42,983 bases of DNA from a virus. This document shows, one piece after another, positions 32,799 through 40,046 of the stretch. The notes under the pieces are model-generated. The model saw nothing but the letters and a program-made list of their open reading frames with translations, was not told the origin of the DNA and made no database searches. A program made the translations under genes and the position numbers. The stretch covers positions 1 through 42,983 of the IMG/VR virus record IMGVR_UViG_3300001213_000075; one strand, 5' to 3'. The first letter of the stretch is position 1; each line of letters begins with the position of its first letter.

Positions 32799-33478
32799 TG
32801 TGAGCCTCCAAATATTTGACTTGGATTCTTATAAACACCTGATTTACTTAAAGTATTTGATACTCGATGCCGTATTTTCCCGTTATAAATTGGCTTATCA
32901 ATTCGTACTTTTCCTTTTGTGACCTCAACATCTCTTGGATTAAACAAAATCAATTTAACCCGGTGTTCCTGCTTCTCGGTGAGGAGAAAGTTCTTATTAA
33001 GAATCGATAACAGCTTAAACCATTGTTCAGATAAATAGAGCCCTTTAAATTCATCCGGTTTAATTTGCAAGATATTCGCACAGATTGAGCGAAATTTTAA
33101 AACATATTTTGATTGGGGCTTGTCCATCAAAACTTCTAAAAGTAGTTCCCGGGTGCTCTTGATATCGTTGATTTCCCGTTTCTTCTTCTCGAAGTATCTA
33201 TTGGAATCTTCCTGGCTTCCGATATCCTTAAACCTAATAAACCTTTTAATACAGCTACTTCCAATATTAGCAACCACACCGTTTTTAATATAGCAAATCA
33301 AATAATTATCGTTCAGGTGGGTTTGGCCACAAATAGTACATTCGTTTTCGATTTCTTCATCATCTTCTGTTTTAACAACATCTTGGAGCTCCCATCCATT
33401 ACAGGCTAATTCAAAATCGGACTCACCGGTGATTTCAAGTAATTTGCTTTTTGCTTTCGGACCTTTTCCATTACCCAT
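32795..33478 (-). CDS. Zinc-binding phage protein of unknown function
   Basis: A 227-residue protein with a treble-clef-like motif: 'NECTICGQTHLNDNYLICYI' then 'NGVVANIGSSCIKRFI', giving Cys pairs at about 47/50 and 62/76. This arrangement ('C..CG...' to 'vGs.Ci..f') is frequent in phage and plasmid proteins. The remainder is basic and helical, with a C-terminal 'DKPIYNGKIRHRVSNTLSKS'. It lies between the replicative helicase and the late regulator and probably binds nucleic acid. That is inference. ATG behind GGGAGGGATGA. Confidence 0.7.
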   Translation of the reverse strand: MGNGKGPKAKSKLLEITGESDFELACNGWELQDVVKTEDDEEIENECTICGQTHLNDNYLICYIKNGVVANIGSSCIKRFIRFKDIGSQEDSNRYFEKKKREINDIKSTRELLLEVLMDKPQSKYVLKFRSICANILQIKPDEFKGLYLSEQWFKLLSILNKNFLLTEKQEHRVKLILFNPRDVEVTKGKVRIDKPIYNGKIRHRVSNTLSKSGVYKNPSQIFGGSQ

Positions 33479-33523
33479 ATATTCATCCCTCCCAATCGCT
33501 CAATCGTTACCACCACACTGTTT

Positions 33524-34831
33524 TCAAATTTTTACTTTTGGTGGGCCATCAATTTTAAATGAAGATTTTCGCGGGTTCACTCGAAACTTAACATCAGAAT
33601 TTGCTGGGCCGTATCTGTTTTTTGCAATGTTTCCAGTTATTAAGTCCGGGGCATCGCATTTTGCACGATAAAGAAATGTAATGGTACTCGCCGCCTGTTC
33701 AATGTCCCCACTTTCATTCAGATCGGAGAATATCGGCTTTGGGTCTTTCCGCTTATAAACATCTCGATTTAATTGACAAATAAGGATCAAAGGCAGTTGA
33801 AGTTCTCTCGTCATTTTTTTAAGCATCCGCAGTGATGTATCAACTTCCCGTTTCCGATTCCCATTCAGGTCTCTTTCTGGGTCGATTAACTGTAAATAAT
33901 CAATCGCAATCGCCTTAATATCGTATTTTTTCTTTAACTGTCTCGCTGTTATAAATATTTGAGATGCTTTGTTTTCTGTTGAATCATCAACAACAATTCT
34001 GGATTCACTTACTATTGGGGCAAATTTGTTGCTTAATTTGTCAATATCTCCATCTTTTAGGATATTAAGGTTTCTAAATGCCATGGAGTCGAGTTCGGCT
34101 TCTTGCGCCAACATTTTACCCTGTAATTGTGGCTTTCTTGACATTTCCAATGAAGCGAAATACACATAACCATATTTTTCAGCAATGTTATTTGCAATAT
34201 TAAGAACGAACGTGGTCTTATAGGTTCCAGGACTAGCTGCAATTACATTAATAGTGTCCGGGTCCAATCCCCCAAGGATAAAATCAAATTCGTCGTACCC
34301 TGTACGTAGTCCGGCTATAGCGTTATGAGTTTTCCTTTTTTCGTCGATGTCAGAAATAAAATCCAAAATCCCTTCCCCTAGCAGTTTTATATGGCTATTA
34401 TTACTAGTTCTTTCAATCATATTGGAGTCTTCCAATACTCCTTGGGAAATAATATCTCTGGGGTCAATCCCTTCGGATAACATTTTTATCCGTTCCCTGT
34501 ATCTAGTAATCCCTTGCCTTGCCCAACTCTGCCTCTTAACTACCTGAGCGTACTCAACGATTTTTTCAGGAGCGGGGAATCCACTGGTTAATGATCCAAG
34601 ATAGTGGTAATCAATTGCTTTATTTTTAATAATGTTCATTACTTCATTGATTGATATTGGTTTATTATCCAATGATAATTTGTCAAATGATTCCCAGATA
34701 TCTTGAAATTGATGTTCATAAAAATCTTCCTTAGAAAGCATCTTTTGGACTCTTTCAAAATACTCTTCTCCGTGAGTTAGAATGATATTTAATAAATCAA
34801 CAGACGGTTGTTGGTCGTTAATGCTGATCAT
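33524..34831 (-). CDS. Replicative DNA helicase, DnaB type
   Basis: A 435-residue protein with an N-terminal helical domain (about 1-110) and a RecA-type ATPase domain: 'GLRTGYDEFDFILGGLDPDT', P-loop ASPGTYKTT, 'YVYFASLEMSRKPQLQGKML', Walker B 'IKAIAIDYLQLI', sensor 'LPLILICQLNRDV', and 'SDLNESGDIEQAASTITFLY' then RAK. The motifs are those of DnaB, and the order fits unwinding ahead of the phage fork. The P-loop has Tyr where Gly normally precedes the Lys. The stop overlaps no neighbour, but its start lies inside the end of the initiator gene (34818-34831). Confidence 0.88.
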   Translation of the reverse strand: MISINDQQPSVDLLNIILTHGEEYFERVQKMLSKEDFYEHQFQDIWESFDKLSLDNKPISINEVMNIIKNKAIDYHYLGSLTSGFPAPEKIVEYAQVVKRQSWARQGITRYRERIKMLSEGIDPRDIISQGVLEDSNMIERTSNNSHIKLLGEGILDFISDIDEKRKTHNAIAGLRTGYDEFDFILGGLDPDTINVIAASPGTYKTTFVLNIANNIAEKYGYVYFASLEMSRKPQLQGKMLAQEAELDSMAFRNLNILKDGDIDKLSNKFAPIVSESRIVVDDSTENKASQIFITARQLKKKYDIKAIAIDYLQLIDPERDLNGNRKREVDTSLRMLKKMTRELQLPLILICQLNRDVYKRKDPKPIFSDLNESGDIEQAASTITFLYRAKCDAPDLITGNIAKNRYGPANSDVKFRVNPRKSSFKIDGPPKVKI

Positions 34832-35723
34832 TTAGGTCATCGCCCCTCTTGTTCAGCCCAGCATATTGCCAGTATTCTTCCGCATTCTTCAATCGTTGCT
34901 GTGCATCGATATCAATATCATCATTTGATATAGTAACTGGTTTGTTTTCAGGCGCTTGGTTATCGCTTACAGATAAATAATCCAAAAATGGTTTATCAGG
35001 TCCTAAGAATGTTGGTCCATGCTTAATAAATTTAGGATTATTGTCTTTTTGTTCAATGGCGTAATTTTTAGCGGCTAAAATCATTTGTTCTGCTTTATAT
35101 CCTTCTTTTAACCGGGTTTTCCAACATCTAAAGGCTCCATCCTTACCTTTTTTATTTGGATACTCTTTCCAAAAATTTTCAAATTCTGCTGTATATATAT
35201 TTCTTTCTTTATTTCTTTTACTTATTAAATCTGGTCTCGTTTCTGGTACCGTTTCTGGTCTCGTCTCTGGTATCGCTGATGTCTGATTCTCCAATTCTGA
35301 CAATTCTTTTTCTGGTCTCGTCTCTAGTATTATTTCTGGTACCGTTTCTGGTCTCGCGTTGGTCTCGTTGCTGGTATCGCCACCTTGATAAAAATCATAA
35401 TTAACAATGGTTATTCTGGTCTCGCTTCTGGTGCAAGCAGTTATTTTAATCATGTTTTCGCTTTCAAGTAATTTTAAAAAGCGTCGTATTCTTTCCCGGC
35501 TCCATTTCCAATCATCAGCTAATTTACGTTCAAAGCATATGAACTCGCCACGTTTAACTAAAATAAGCCTTCCCTTAACTTGAACCTTGGTATCCATATA
35601 CTCCGCCCTAAAAAGCATATCTTCCCAGGCTTCGAGGCGCGTATAAGCACGCCCCTTCGGCCAAAGAAAATTATGTTTTATCCGGCGATATAGTTTCATA
35701 TAACCACCCGTCGGATAATCCAT
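34818..35723 (-). CDS. Phage replication initiator (winged-helix, replisome organiser type)
   Basis: A 301-residue protein. N-terminal winged-helix domain (about 9-110: 'MKLYRRIKHNFLWPKGRAYT', 'RLILVKRGEFICFERKLADD', 'WSRERIRRFLKLLESENMIK'). A linker of repeated ETRPETVPE units (about 115-170). C-terminal domain 'FENFWKEYPNKKGKDGAFRC' and 'HGPTFLGPDKPFLDYL', common at the end of phage initiators and helicase loaders. The coding sequence holds an iteron-like array at 35230-35436, so the gene probably contains its own origin, as lambda O does. The ATG follows the upstream TAA directly; ATG at codon 9 is an alternative. Confidence 0.8.
   Translation of the reverse strand: MDYPTGGYMKLYRRIKHNFLWPKGRAYTRLEAWEDMLFRAEYMDTKVQVKGRLILVKRGEFICFERKLADDWKWSRERIRRFLKLLESENMIKITACTRSETRITIVNYDFYQGGDTSNETNARPETVPEIILETRPEKELSELENQTSAIPETRPETVPETRPDLISKRNKERNIYTAEFENFWKEYPNKKGKDGAFRCWKTRLKEGYKAEQMILAAKNYAIEQKDNNPKFIKHGPTFLGPDKPFLDYLSVSDNQAPENKPVTISNDDIDIDAQQRLKNAEEYWQYAGLNKRGDDLNDQH
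35230..35436. repeat. Iteron-like array: candidate replication origin
   Basis: Twelve copies of a 10-base unit close to TCTGGT(C/A)TCG, mostly on a 12-base period: starts near 35230, 35242, 35254, 35266; 35311, 35323, 35335, 35347, 35358, 35370; 35415 and 35427. Copies in a block are in phase with the DNA helix and encode the ETRP/ETVP linker. An A+T-rich stretch (about 35385-35414) lies between the second and third blocks. Iterons plus A+T-rich DNA inside an initiator gene is the lambda-type origin plan. Confidence 0.65.
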
Positions 35724-36134
35724 TTAATTACCACTCTCCAACGCAGTGGTTGCCCGTACAAAATAAGTCAATTTGTTTGCACGAATTAAATATTTCATAT
35801 CTTCTGGGCTATCAATAGTAGCCCCGACGCGATTAGCATATTCCACAGACATTAGTTCCACTGCTTTCTCCCAAATTTGTTCATTTGACGGAACCATTCT
35901 TAAAGCCCGTTCCACCATCGCCTGTGACTTTTCGCCGTGCTTTTCACCGGACAGTACCATTGAATTTAATAGCCCAATAGTCTCTTTATAAATTTTTCTT
36001 TCTTTTTTGTGTCGACTGATTACGTCCTTAAGTTCCATATACCAAATGTTACTTTCGAGAGAATGGCCGTTTTTATCCTTAAAATCACCAACGGCTATGC
36101 GTTCGGTTATTTTGCTGATATCCTCATATTCCAT
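35724..36134 (-). CDS. 136-residue early protein, function unknown
   Basis: A helical, charged protein: 'YEDISKITERIAVGDFKDKN', 'ELKDVISRHKKERKIYKETI', 'QAMVERALRMVPSNEQIWEK' and 'KYLIRANKLTYFVRATTALE'. It abuts the replication initiator (stop TAA next to the ATG). It resembles no enzyme that I know. A helicase-loader partner role would be speculative. ATG behind GAGGTAATT. Confidence 0.65.
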   Translation of the reverse strand: MEYEDISKITERIAVGDFKDKNGHSLESNIWYMELKDVISRHKKERKIYKETIGLLNSMVLSGEKHGEKSQAMVERALRMVPSNEQIWEKAVELMSVEYANRVGATIDSPEDMKYLIRANKLTYFVRATTALESGN

Positions 36135-36163
36135 TGTAATTACCTCAAATTTTTTAACCTAAC

Positions 36164-36613
36164 TCAAATTGATTTTAGTCCACAATTATCCTTCAATTTC
36201 CACTTTTCCTTAAAGTACTTAACCAGTCCCTTGACGCAAAGCTCATCCTTATAAGAGCAGCGAGTTTTGACATCACGAAGTGGACAATCGGCGCATCTTA
36301 TAAACTCGGTAGCCAACTCCAAAGCTTTCTCATAATCAACGCCGGACAATAACGGTTTATAATAGCTTTGGGTCGAATGGTGGATAAACATCGTATCGTT
36401 ATGTACCCGCCAAGAAATATCGCCCGGACTATCCGGTTCAAACTCGCCATATGTAAGCCTAACCAATGCCCTAGCGCCGTATCGTTGTTTGGCCTCATAT
36501 TTTACGGTGTCCTTGAACCATTTTTCGGTCTTTCGTTTCAATAAAGCCCTATTAAGAATGGTTGATGATAAATCGGCAATACTGTTCTGCTTTTCTTCAG
36601 TTAAATCAGTCAA
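36164..36613 (-). CDS. 149-residue early protein with C-terminal cysteine cluster
   Basis: The N-terminal half is helical and basic (NRALLKRKTEKWFKDTVKYE). The middle contains 'GDISWRVHNDTMFIHHSTQS' and the C-terminal part has 'CADCPLRDVKTRCSYKDELC', four cysteines that could bind zinc or a cluster. TTG 36613 is preferred: GAGGGG is five bases ahead and TTGA overlaps the upstream stop. The frame is open to GTG 36634. Unknown function. Confidence 0.65.
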   Translation of the reverse strand: MTDLTEEKQNSIADLSSTILNRALLKRKTEKWFKDTVKYEAKQRYGARALVRLTYGEFEPDSPGDISWRVHNDTMFIHHSTQSYYKPLLSGVDYEKALELATEFIRCADCPLRDVKTRCSYKDELCVKGLVKYFKEKWKLKDNCGLKSI

Positions 36614-36867
36614 ACCGATCCCCTCGCAATGCACGTTACTTCAGAATCATTACCGGCATGCTTCTGTAATTTATCAACAACTTCTTCATAGCTCAATTCT
36701 GGGGCCACCATAAGTACTGCGATTGAATCTTTTTTAACCTCACAAAATACTGAAGTGATCTTTTCGGGCATTTCAGGACAACGGCAAACTTCAAAATCCT
36801 GATACTGTTCTTTAAATTTTTCCGGCATATGTTCCGGCTTGATTGCAATTTGTTCCGTAGTCATCAT
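36610..36867 (-). CDS. 85-residue early protein
   Basis: A small alpha/beta protein (MMTTEQIAIKPEHMPEKFKE, 'VFCEVKKDSIAVLMVAPELS', 'YEEVVDKLQKHAGNDSEVTC') with three cysteines. It is tightly packed between neighbours, with four-base overlaps on both sides. No family is recognised. Confidence 0.65.
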   Translation of the reverse strand: MMTTEQIAIKPEHMPEKFKEQYQDFEVCRCPEMPEKITSVFCEVKKDSIAVLMVAPELSYEEVVDKLQKHAGNDSEVTCIARGSV

Positions 36868-37154
36868 TCAAGCCCCCTTTCCATAAGTGCTTTCAATTCC
36901 AATCCATCTTTCAATCCTTGCAGGTAATAAAATTCCTGAACCCGGCATACCAAAGACCATATCTCGTTATCTAATTCCCTTACTATTGGTTGAGCATCCG
37001 GGGAAAGTTTATAAATCAATTCATATTTTTCATCAATTTTCTTGCGTTGCCCGATATATTGTGGATTTTCTTTAATTTTGGTTTCCACTTCTTCCAAGCG
37101 GTCTAAAAATTTATCTTGCATGCTGCGGATCTCGCCGTTGAATTGAATACTCAT
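36864..37154 (-). CDS. 96-residue helical early protein
   Basis: An almost wholly helical, charged protein ('DRLEEVETKIKENPQYIGQR', ending 'QEFYYLQGLKDGLELKALME'). Small phage and mobile-element proteins with a 'fyyLqGLkDGlel' end are common. The function is unknown. ATG follows GGAGGTATT. Confidence 0.65.
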   Translation of the reverse strand: MSIQFNGEIRSMQDKFLDRLEEVETKIKENPQYIGQRKKIDEKYELIYKLSPDAQPIVRELDNEIWSLVCRVQEFYYLQGLKDGLELKALMERGLE

Positions 37155-37181
37155 TTTTTAATACCTCCATTTTCTAAAATA

Positions 37182-37244
37182 TGGTATAATGATTTTGGAA
37201 AATTTTTTTCGTGTGCGCCCCGGCTGGTTACCGGAGCGTTTTTT
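37182..37244 (+). ncRNA. Candidate small transcript opposite to the early operon
   Basis: An extended -10 promoter TGGTATAAT (37182-37190) faces right, against the early genes. About 25 bases beyond the expected start is an 8-pair hairpin (CGCCCCGG 37216-37223, CCGGAGCG 37231-37238) followed by TTTTTT. This would give an RNA of about 45-50 bases from a 91-base gap between two minus-strand genes. No -35 is seen. It may simply be a stray promoter plus a terminator that blocks antisense transcription. Confidence 0.35.
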
Positions 37245-37245
37245 C

Positions 37246-37521
37246 TTATTCAGAATAAATTATAAGTTCGTCATAGCTCGAATCGCCGGTGATAATGATA
37301 ATCGATTCATCTATATATTTGGCATATTTGGCTTCCAGTATCGCTCCACCACCATCAACAAAAATAAAGGTTACTGAAAATTTATTTTCCTCACAGTCGA
37401 TCCTGGATTTTTCAACCTTTGGAAGCCTGATTTCATTTGCTGTAACGGTTTTAGCTCTTTCGAGCATCATCTTCAAATAATCATTGGCCTGATCGAGCTT
37501 GTCCTCTTCGACAACAAACAC
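37246..37521 (-). CDS. 91-residue early protein
   Basis: An alpha/beta protein ('DYLKMMLERAKTVTANEIRL', 'FSVTFIFVDGGGAILEAKYA', 'IIIITGDSSYDELIIYSE'). GTG 37521 is chosen because AGGAGG is nine bases ahead. The TTG at 37530 touches that site. No family is recognised. Confidence 0.65.
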   Translation of the reverse strand: MFVVEEDKLDQANDYLKMMLERAKTVTANEIRLPKVEKSRIDCEENKFSVTFIFVDGGGAILEAKYAKYIDESIIIITGDSSYDELIIYSE

Positions 37522-37540
37522 ATTAATCAACCTCCTTTCG

Positions 37541-38170
37541 TTAAATTAACTTCAAATATCGCGGTATTTTCTTTTTAAATCCTATTGATTTGCCAGTTTG
37601 GTTATTAACTATAAATTCCTTGCCGGACAGCTCGGTATATTTGGTGAACGTGGTTATCCCGTTTTTTGTGGCAAATTCTTCCATTATACCGGGTTCGCCA
37701 TATACCTGTTGAATATCGCTGAGAATTCCAATCTCTTGAGCAACAAATAATCTGGTTTGAATATTCATATAGTCCCAAAGCAAATCGTCGATCTTGTCGC
37801 CAATGGGCTTGTCCATCTCAAATTTTTGAAGCATTTCCATAGATGAAAAATAATCTTTGCTTTGGTAGCGTTCGCCGTCATATCGCTTGTCCAATGGAAA
37901 AACGTTCAAAAGTTCGGCTGGAGTTAGCCAAGATATTTGCTCTTTAATCTTTTCGATAATTTCAAGCACTACGGATAATTCATCCAGGCTTTCATTTCCG
38001 GTTCTTTTCATGGTATTGATATACCTAACACCATAAAAAATAAGCGATTTGACGGCTTGATTATCTGGGTTGTTAATACACATACGGTATTTACGAATAT
38101 AAGCATCATGATATAATTGATAATAATCTGGTTTTTTTGTGGGCGCGCCGCTTAATAAACGCAATATCAT
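37541..38170 (-). CDS. 209-residue early protein, function unknown
   Basis: A helical protein beginning MILRLLSGAPTKKPDYYQLY, with 'VVLEIIEKIKEQISWLTPAE' and 'FEMDKPIGDKIDDLLWDYMN'. It ends 'GKSIGFKKKIPRYLKLI'. Its start overlaps the stop of the upstream gene by 4 bases, so the two are coupled. No enzymatic motif is visible. Confidence 0.65.
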   Translation of the reverse strand: MILRLLSGAPTKKPDYYQLYHDAYIRKYRMCINNPDNQAVKSLIFYGVRYINTMKRTGNESLDELSVVLEIIEKIKEQISWLTPAELLNVFPLDKRYDGERYQSKDYFSSMEMLQKFEMDKPIGDKIDDLLWDYMNIQTRLFVAQEIGILSDIQQVYGEPGIMEEFATKNGITTFTKYTELSGKEFIVNNQTGKSIGFKKKIPRYLKLI

Positions 38171-38565
38171 TTCATTTCCTTTCGGCGAAAATGAGCAAAG
38201 TTTTTAAACAACCGGTATTTTATATTCTGAATCAAATTTGTAATTTTGTTCAATTCATCGATATATGGGATAGGATTCGAGATAATATCCCATATTTGCG
38301 AAGTACCGATGCTATCAATGAATGAATTCCAGGCTCTCTCTTCTTCATCGAATCCATCAGCATTTTCAAATAAATTTACAAGCTCATCAGAAGTGTATTC
38401 CGTCAGATTGTATTTTTCGGCGTTCTCGTTAGTCAACAAATAGGCGGCGTAAATAGCTAATATATATAAGATTTCCGCCTCTTTTTCATGACCGCTAACA
38501 TGTTGGATAAAACAATCGATCTGATCACTTTTTGGTAAATCCTCAAATTTGGTTGCATCTTTCAT
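38167..38565 (-). CDS. 132-residue early protein, function unknown
   Basis: An acidic helical protein ('DLPKSDQIDCFIQHVSGHEK', 'EAEILYILAIYAAYLLTNEN', 'DELVNLFENADGFDEEERAW') with a basic C end (FAHFRRKEMK). It might be a pair with the next gene. Strong AAGGAGATGG ribosome site. No family is recognised. Confidence 0.65.
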   Translation of the reverse strand: MKDATKFEDLPKSDQIDCFIQHVSGHEKEAEILYILAIYAAYLLTNENAEKYNLTEYTSDELVNLFENADGFDEEERAWNSFIDSIGTSQIWDIISNPIPYIDELNKITNLIQNIKYRLFKNFAHFRRKEMK

Positions 38566-38587
38566 TCATGCCATCTCCTTTTTATTT

Positions 38588-39388
38588 TTAAATAAGCGTT
38601 TCATATGCTTGCCGTATTGCAATGAATTGTTTCGGATCACCTCCCGCATCCGGATGAAATTTCTTTACCAGTCGCCGAAATGCTGATTTAATTTCTGATT
38701 TACTAGCCCCTACTGGTAATTCTAGGGTTCTATATGCGGATTCAGTATTTTGCTGTGGAACCGTGTACGTATAATGATAGGTACGCCGCCATTCATCAAA
38801 TTGCCGTTCTTTTTCCTGTCGCATTTTTTCGCGTTCAATATCGACCTTCTTCTTTACGATTTCTGCCAACCGAATAGTTTCGTTTAACCACCCTATTCGC
38901 TCACCTTCTGGTATGTTTAACCATTCAATCACAAGGCCTATTTTAGAAAAATTTATTTTCCCTATTCGCTCAAATAATCGTTCCTCTTCTGAACAATCCA
39001 ACAAGGGCCATGGCGCTTCACATACAATTTGCTTAAGATATTCAATCTTTTGGCGCTCATCAGAGGGAATCTTCAGGTATTCATCCCGCAGTCGCCTTTG
39101 CCGCTCGGCTTCCCTCTTGCGCTGTTCGTTATACCAATCGTTGATAGTTTGAAGATGTCGAACCAATTCATCAACTAGCACGAATTCTACTGTTGAAGGA
39201 ATATCCTTAGCAGTTATCTTTTTGACCTTACGATTTTTAACATACTCGGCCAACCGTTCAGCATCTTTTAACCAGAAGGATGGTTTATATTCTTCCAACC
39301 ATTTAGTAAATTCCTTAACTGGTTTAATGGAACGAGGAAGGGATCTTAATATGTATTGCCAACTATCAGATTTTGGTTTTCTCGTCAT
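38588..39388 (-). CDS. Phage protein with C-terminal DnaJ (J) domain
   Basis: A 266-residue protein. Residues 1-210 are charged and helical (e.g. IKPVKEFTKWLEEYKPSFWL, NEQRKREAERQRRLRDEYLK). Residues about 217-266 form a J domain: 'AYRTLELPVGASKSEIKSAF', then RRLVKKFHPDAGGDPKQF with the HPD tripeptide that activates Hsp70 (DnaK), and 'IAIRQAYETL'. It may recruit host DnaK to phage replication complexes, as lambda uses DnaJ/DnaK. That is inference. The J domain is at the C end, the reverse of classical DnaJ. Confidence 0.8.
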   Translation of the reverse strand: MTRKPKSDSWQYILRSLPRSIKPVKEFTKWLEEYKPSFWLKDAERLAEYVKNRKVKKITAKDIPSTVEFVLVDELVRHLQTINDWYNEQRKREAERQRRLRDEYLKIPSDERQKIEYLKQIVCEAPWPLLDCSEEERLFERIGKINFSKIGLVIEWLNIPEGERIGWLNETIRLAEIVKKKVDIEREKMRQEKERQFDEWRRTYHYTYTVPQQNTESAYRTLELPVGASKSEIKSAFRRLVKKFHPDAGGDPKQFIAIRQAYETLI

Positions 39389-39393
39389 AGCCT

Positions 39394-39591
39394 TTACCCT
39401 TCGTTTGGTTTTCCGGACCGGAGATAATTAATTGCATCATCCCGGTATATCCGCCACCTAGTCCCAAATTTTTTACCAGGTACTTTACCGGATTCTAGAA
39501 GCTCCAATGCTTTGATAGTACCGATCCGCAAAAATTTTTTAAGTTCAGGAAGTGACATTACTTCCCGGGTAAGTTGCTTTTCACGTGGCAT
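39394..39591 (-). CDS. Excisionase-like helix-turn-helix protein
   Basis: A 65-residue protein of the HTH_17/excisionase type: 'VMSLPELKKFLRIGTIKALE' helix-turn-helix then 'VPGKKFGTRWRIYRDDAINY' wing. It is the second gene of the leftward early operon, close to the switch and 2 kb from the integrase, a usual place for a directionality factor. ATG 39591 (AAAGGAG nine bases ahead) is preferred to TTG 39600. Confidence 0.8.
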   Translation of the reverse strand: MPREKQLTREVMSLPELKKFLRIGTIKALELLESGKVPGKKFGTRWRIYRDDAINYLRSGKPNEG

Positions 39592-39605
39592 TTCGAACAA
39601 CTCCT

Positions 39606-39887
39606 TTAAAATTGTTCATTTTTTCGATTCCTTTTCTCGTTACAGTTTTGTAATTCATCATGCAAAAAAAATAGCCCTTCAAACGGTCCTAACACGTTGA
39701 TTAGTTTATCACGAGAAACTTGTCCCAACTCAACGCGCCTTGGATCGTTAATAGGCAAACATGCTTTCCAAAGCGACGGTCTTGATATTCCTGTCATCTT
39801 TGAAGTTTTACTTAAATTCCATCCCTTTTTCCTTCTACGACTGGTAAATTCTTCGATATTTAAAACAAATTCCGATTGTTTTCCCAT
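39606..39887 (-). CDS. Cro-like / XRE-type early regulator
   Basis: A 93-residue protein with a helix-turn-helix 'KGWNLSKTSKMTGISRPSLW' at about residues 20-40 and a charged C end. First gene of the early operon, divergent from the CI-like repressor, the position of Cro. An operator-like site lies inside its 3' end (39639-39654). ATG 39887 is chosen for spacing from AAGGAG. ATG 39908 overlaps that site. Confidence 0.75.
   Translation of the reverse strand: MGKQSEFVLNIEEFTSRRRKKGWNLSKTSKMTGISRPSLWKACLPINDPRRVELGQVSRDKLINVLGPFEGLFFLHDELQNCNEKRNRKNEQF
39639..39654. promoter_or_regulatory. Operator-like site inside the Cro-like gene
   Basis: GTTACAGTTTTGTAAT matches the switch operator ATTACAA-N2-TTGTAAT at 14 of 16 positions. 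It could be an auxiliary site for looping by the repressor, or a roadblock within the early operon. A chance match in A+T-rich DNA is possible. Confidence 0.4.
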
Positions 39888-39916
39888 AAAGTTTTTCTCC
39901 TTCCTCATAACTACTC

Positions 39917-40010
39917 ATTACAACTTTGTAATTTCATAGTATCACACTCATTACAGTTTTGCAATAATTGGTTCCCACTTTGTAATAAATAATTGTTGCA
40001 AAGATGTAAT
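39917..40010. promoter_or_regulatory. Operator array of the lysis-lysogeny switch
   Basis: Four related 16-base sites: O1 39917-39932 (ATTACAACTTTGTAAT, perfect dyad), O2 39950-39965 (ATTACAGTTTTGCAAT), O3 39971-39986 (right half TTTGTAAT intact, left half degenerate), and O4 39995-40010 (GTTGCAAAGATGTAAT). Centres lie about 33, 21 and 24 bases apart. O2 and O4 cover the -35 boxes of the two divergent promoters and O1 lies just downstream of the leftward -10. Confidence 0.75.
39936..39964 (-). promoter_or_regulatory. Leftward early promoter
   Basis: Minus strand: TTGCAA (39964-39959), 17 bases, TACTAT (39941-39936). The start would fall in O1. It drives the Cro-like gene and the early/replication operon. 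Confidence 0.7.
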
Positions 40011-40024
40011 TGGTATGCTACTAT
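39996..40024 (+). promoter_or_regulatory. Rightward promoter for the repressor operon
   Basis: TTGCAA (39996-40001), 17 bases, TACTAT (40019-40024), the same sequence as the leftward promoter. The -35 lies in O4, so repressor at O4 should limit its own synthesis. Confidence 0.7.
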
Positions 40025-40046
40025 TTATTTGAAAGGAGTGACCGTA

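Noticed and set aside
35230-35436. CRISPR array
   Set aside because: The units are 10-12 bases with almost no spacers and lie inside an open initiator gene. No cas genes are present.
37189-37377. 62-residue plus-strand reading frame opposite 37246-37521
   Set aside because: It has no ribosome site, runs through the hairpin and overlaps a well-supported minus-strand gene. It looks like an antisense shadow.
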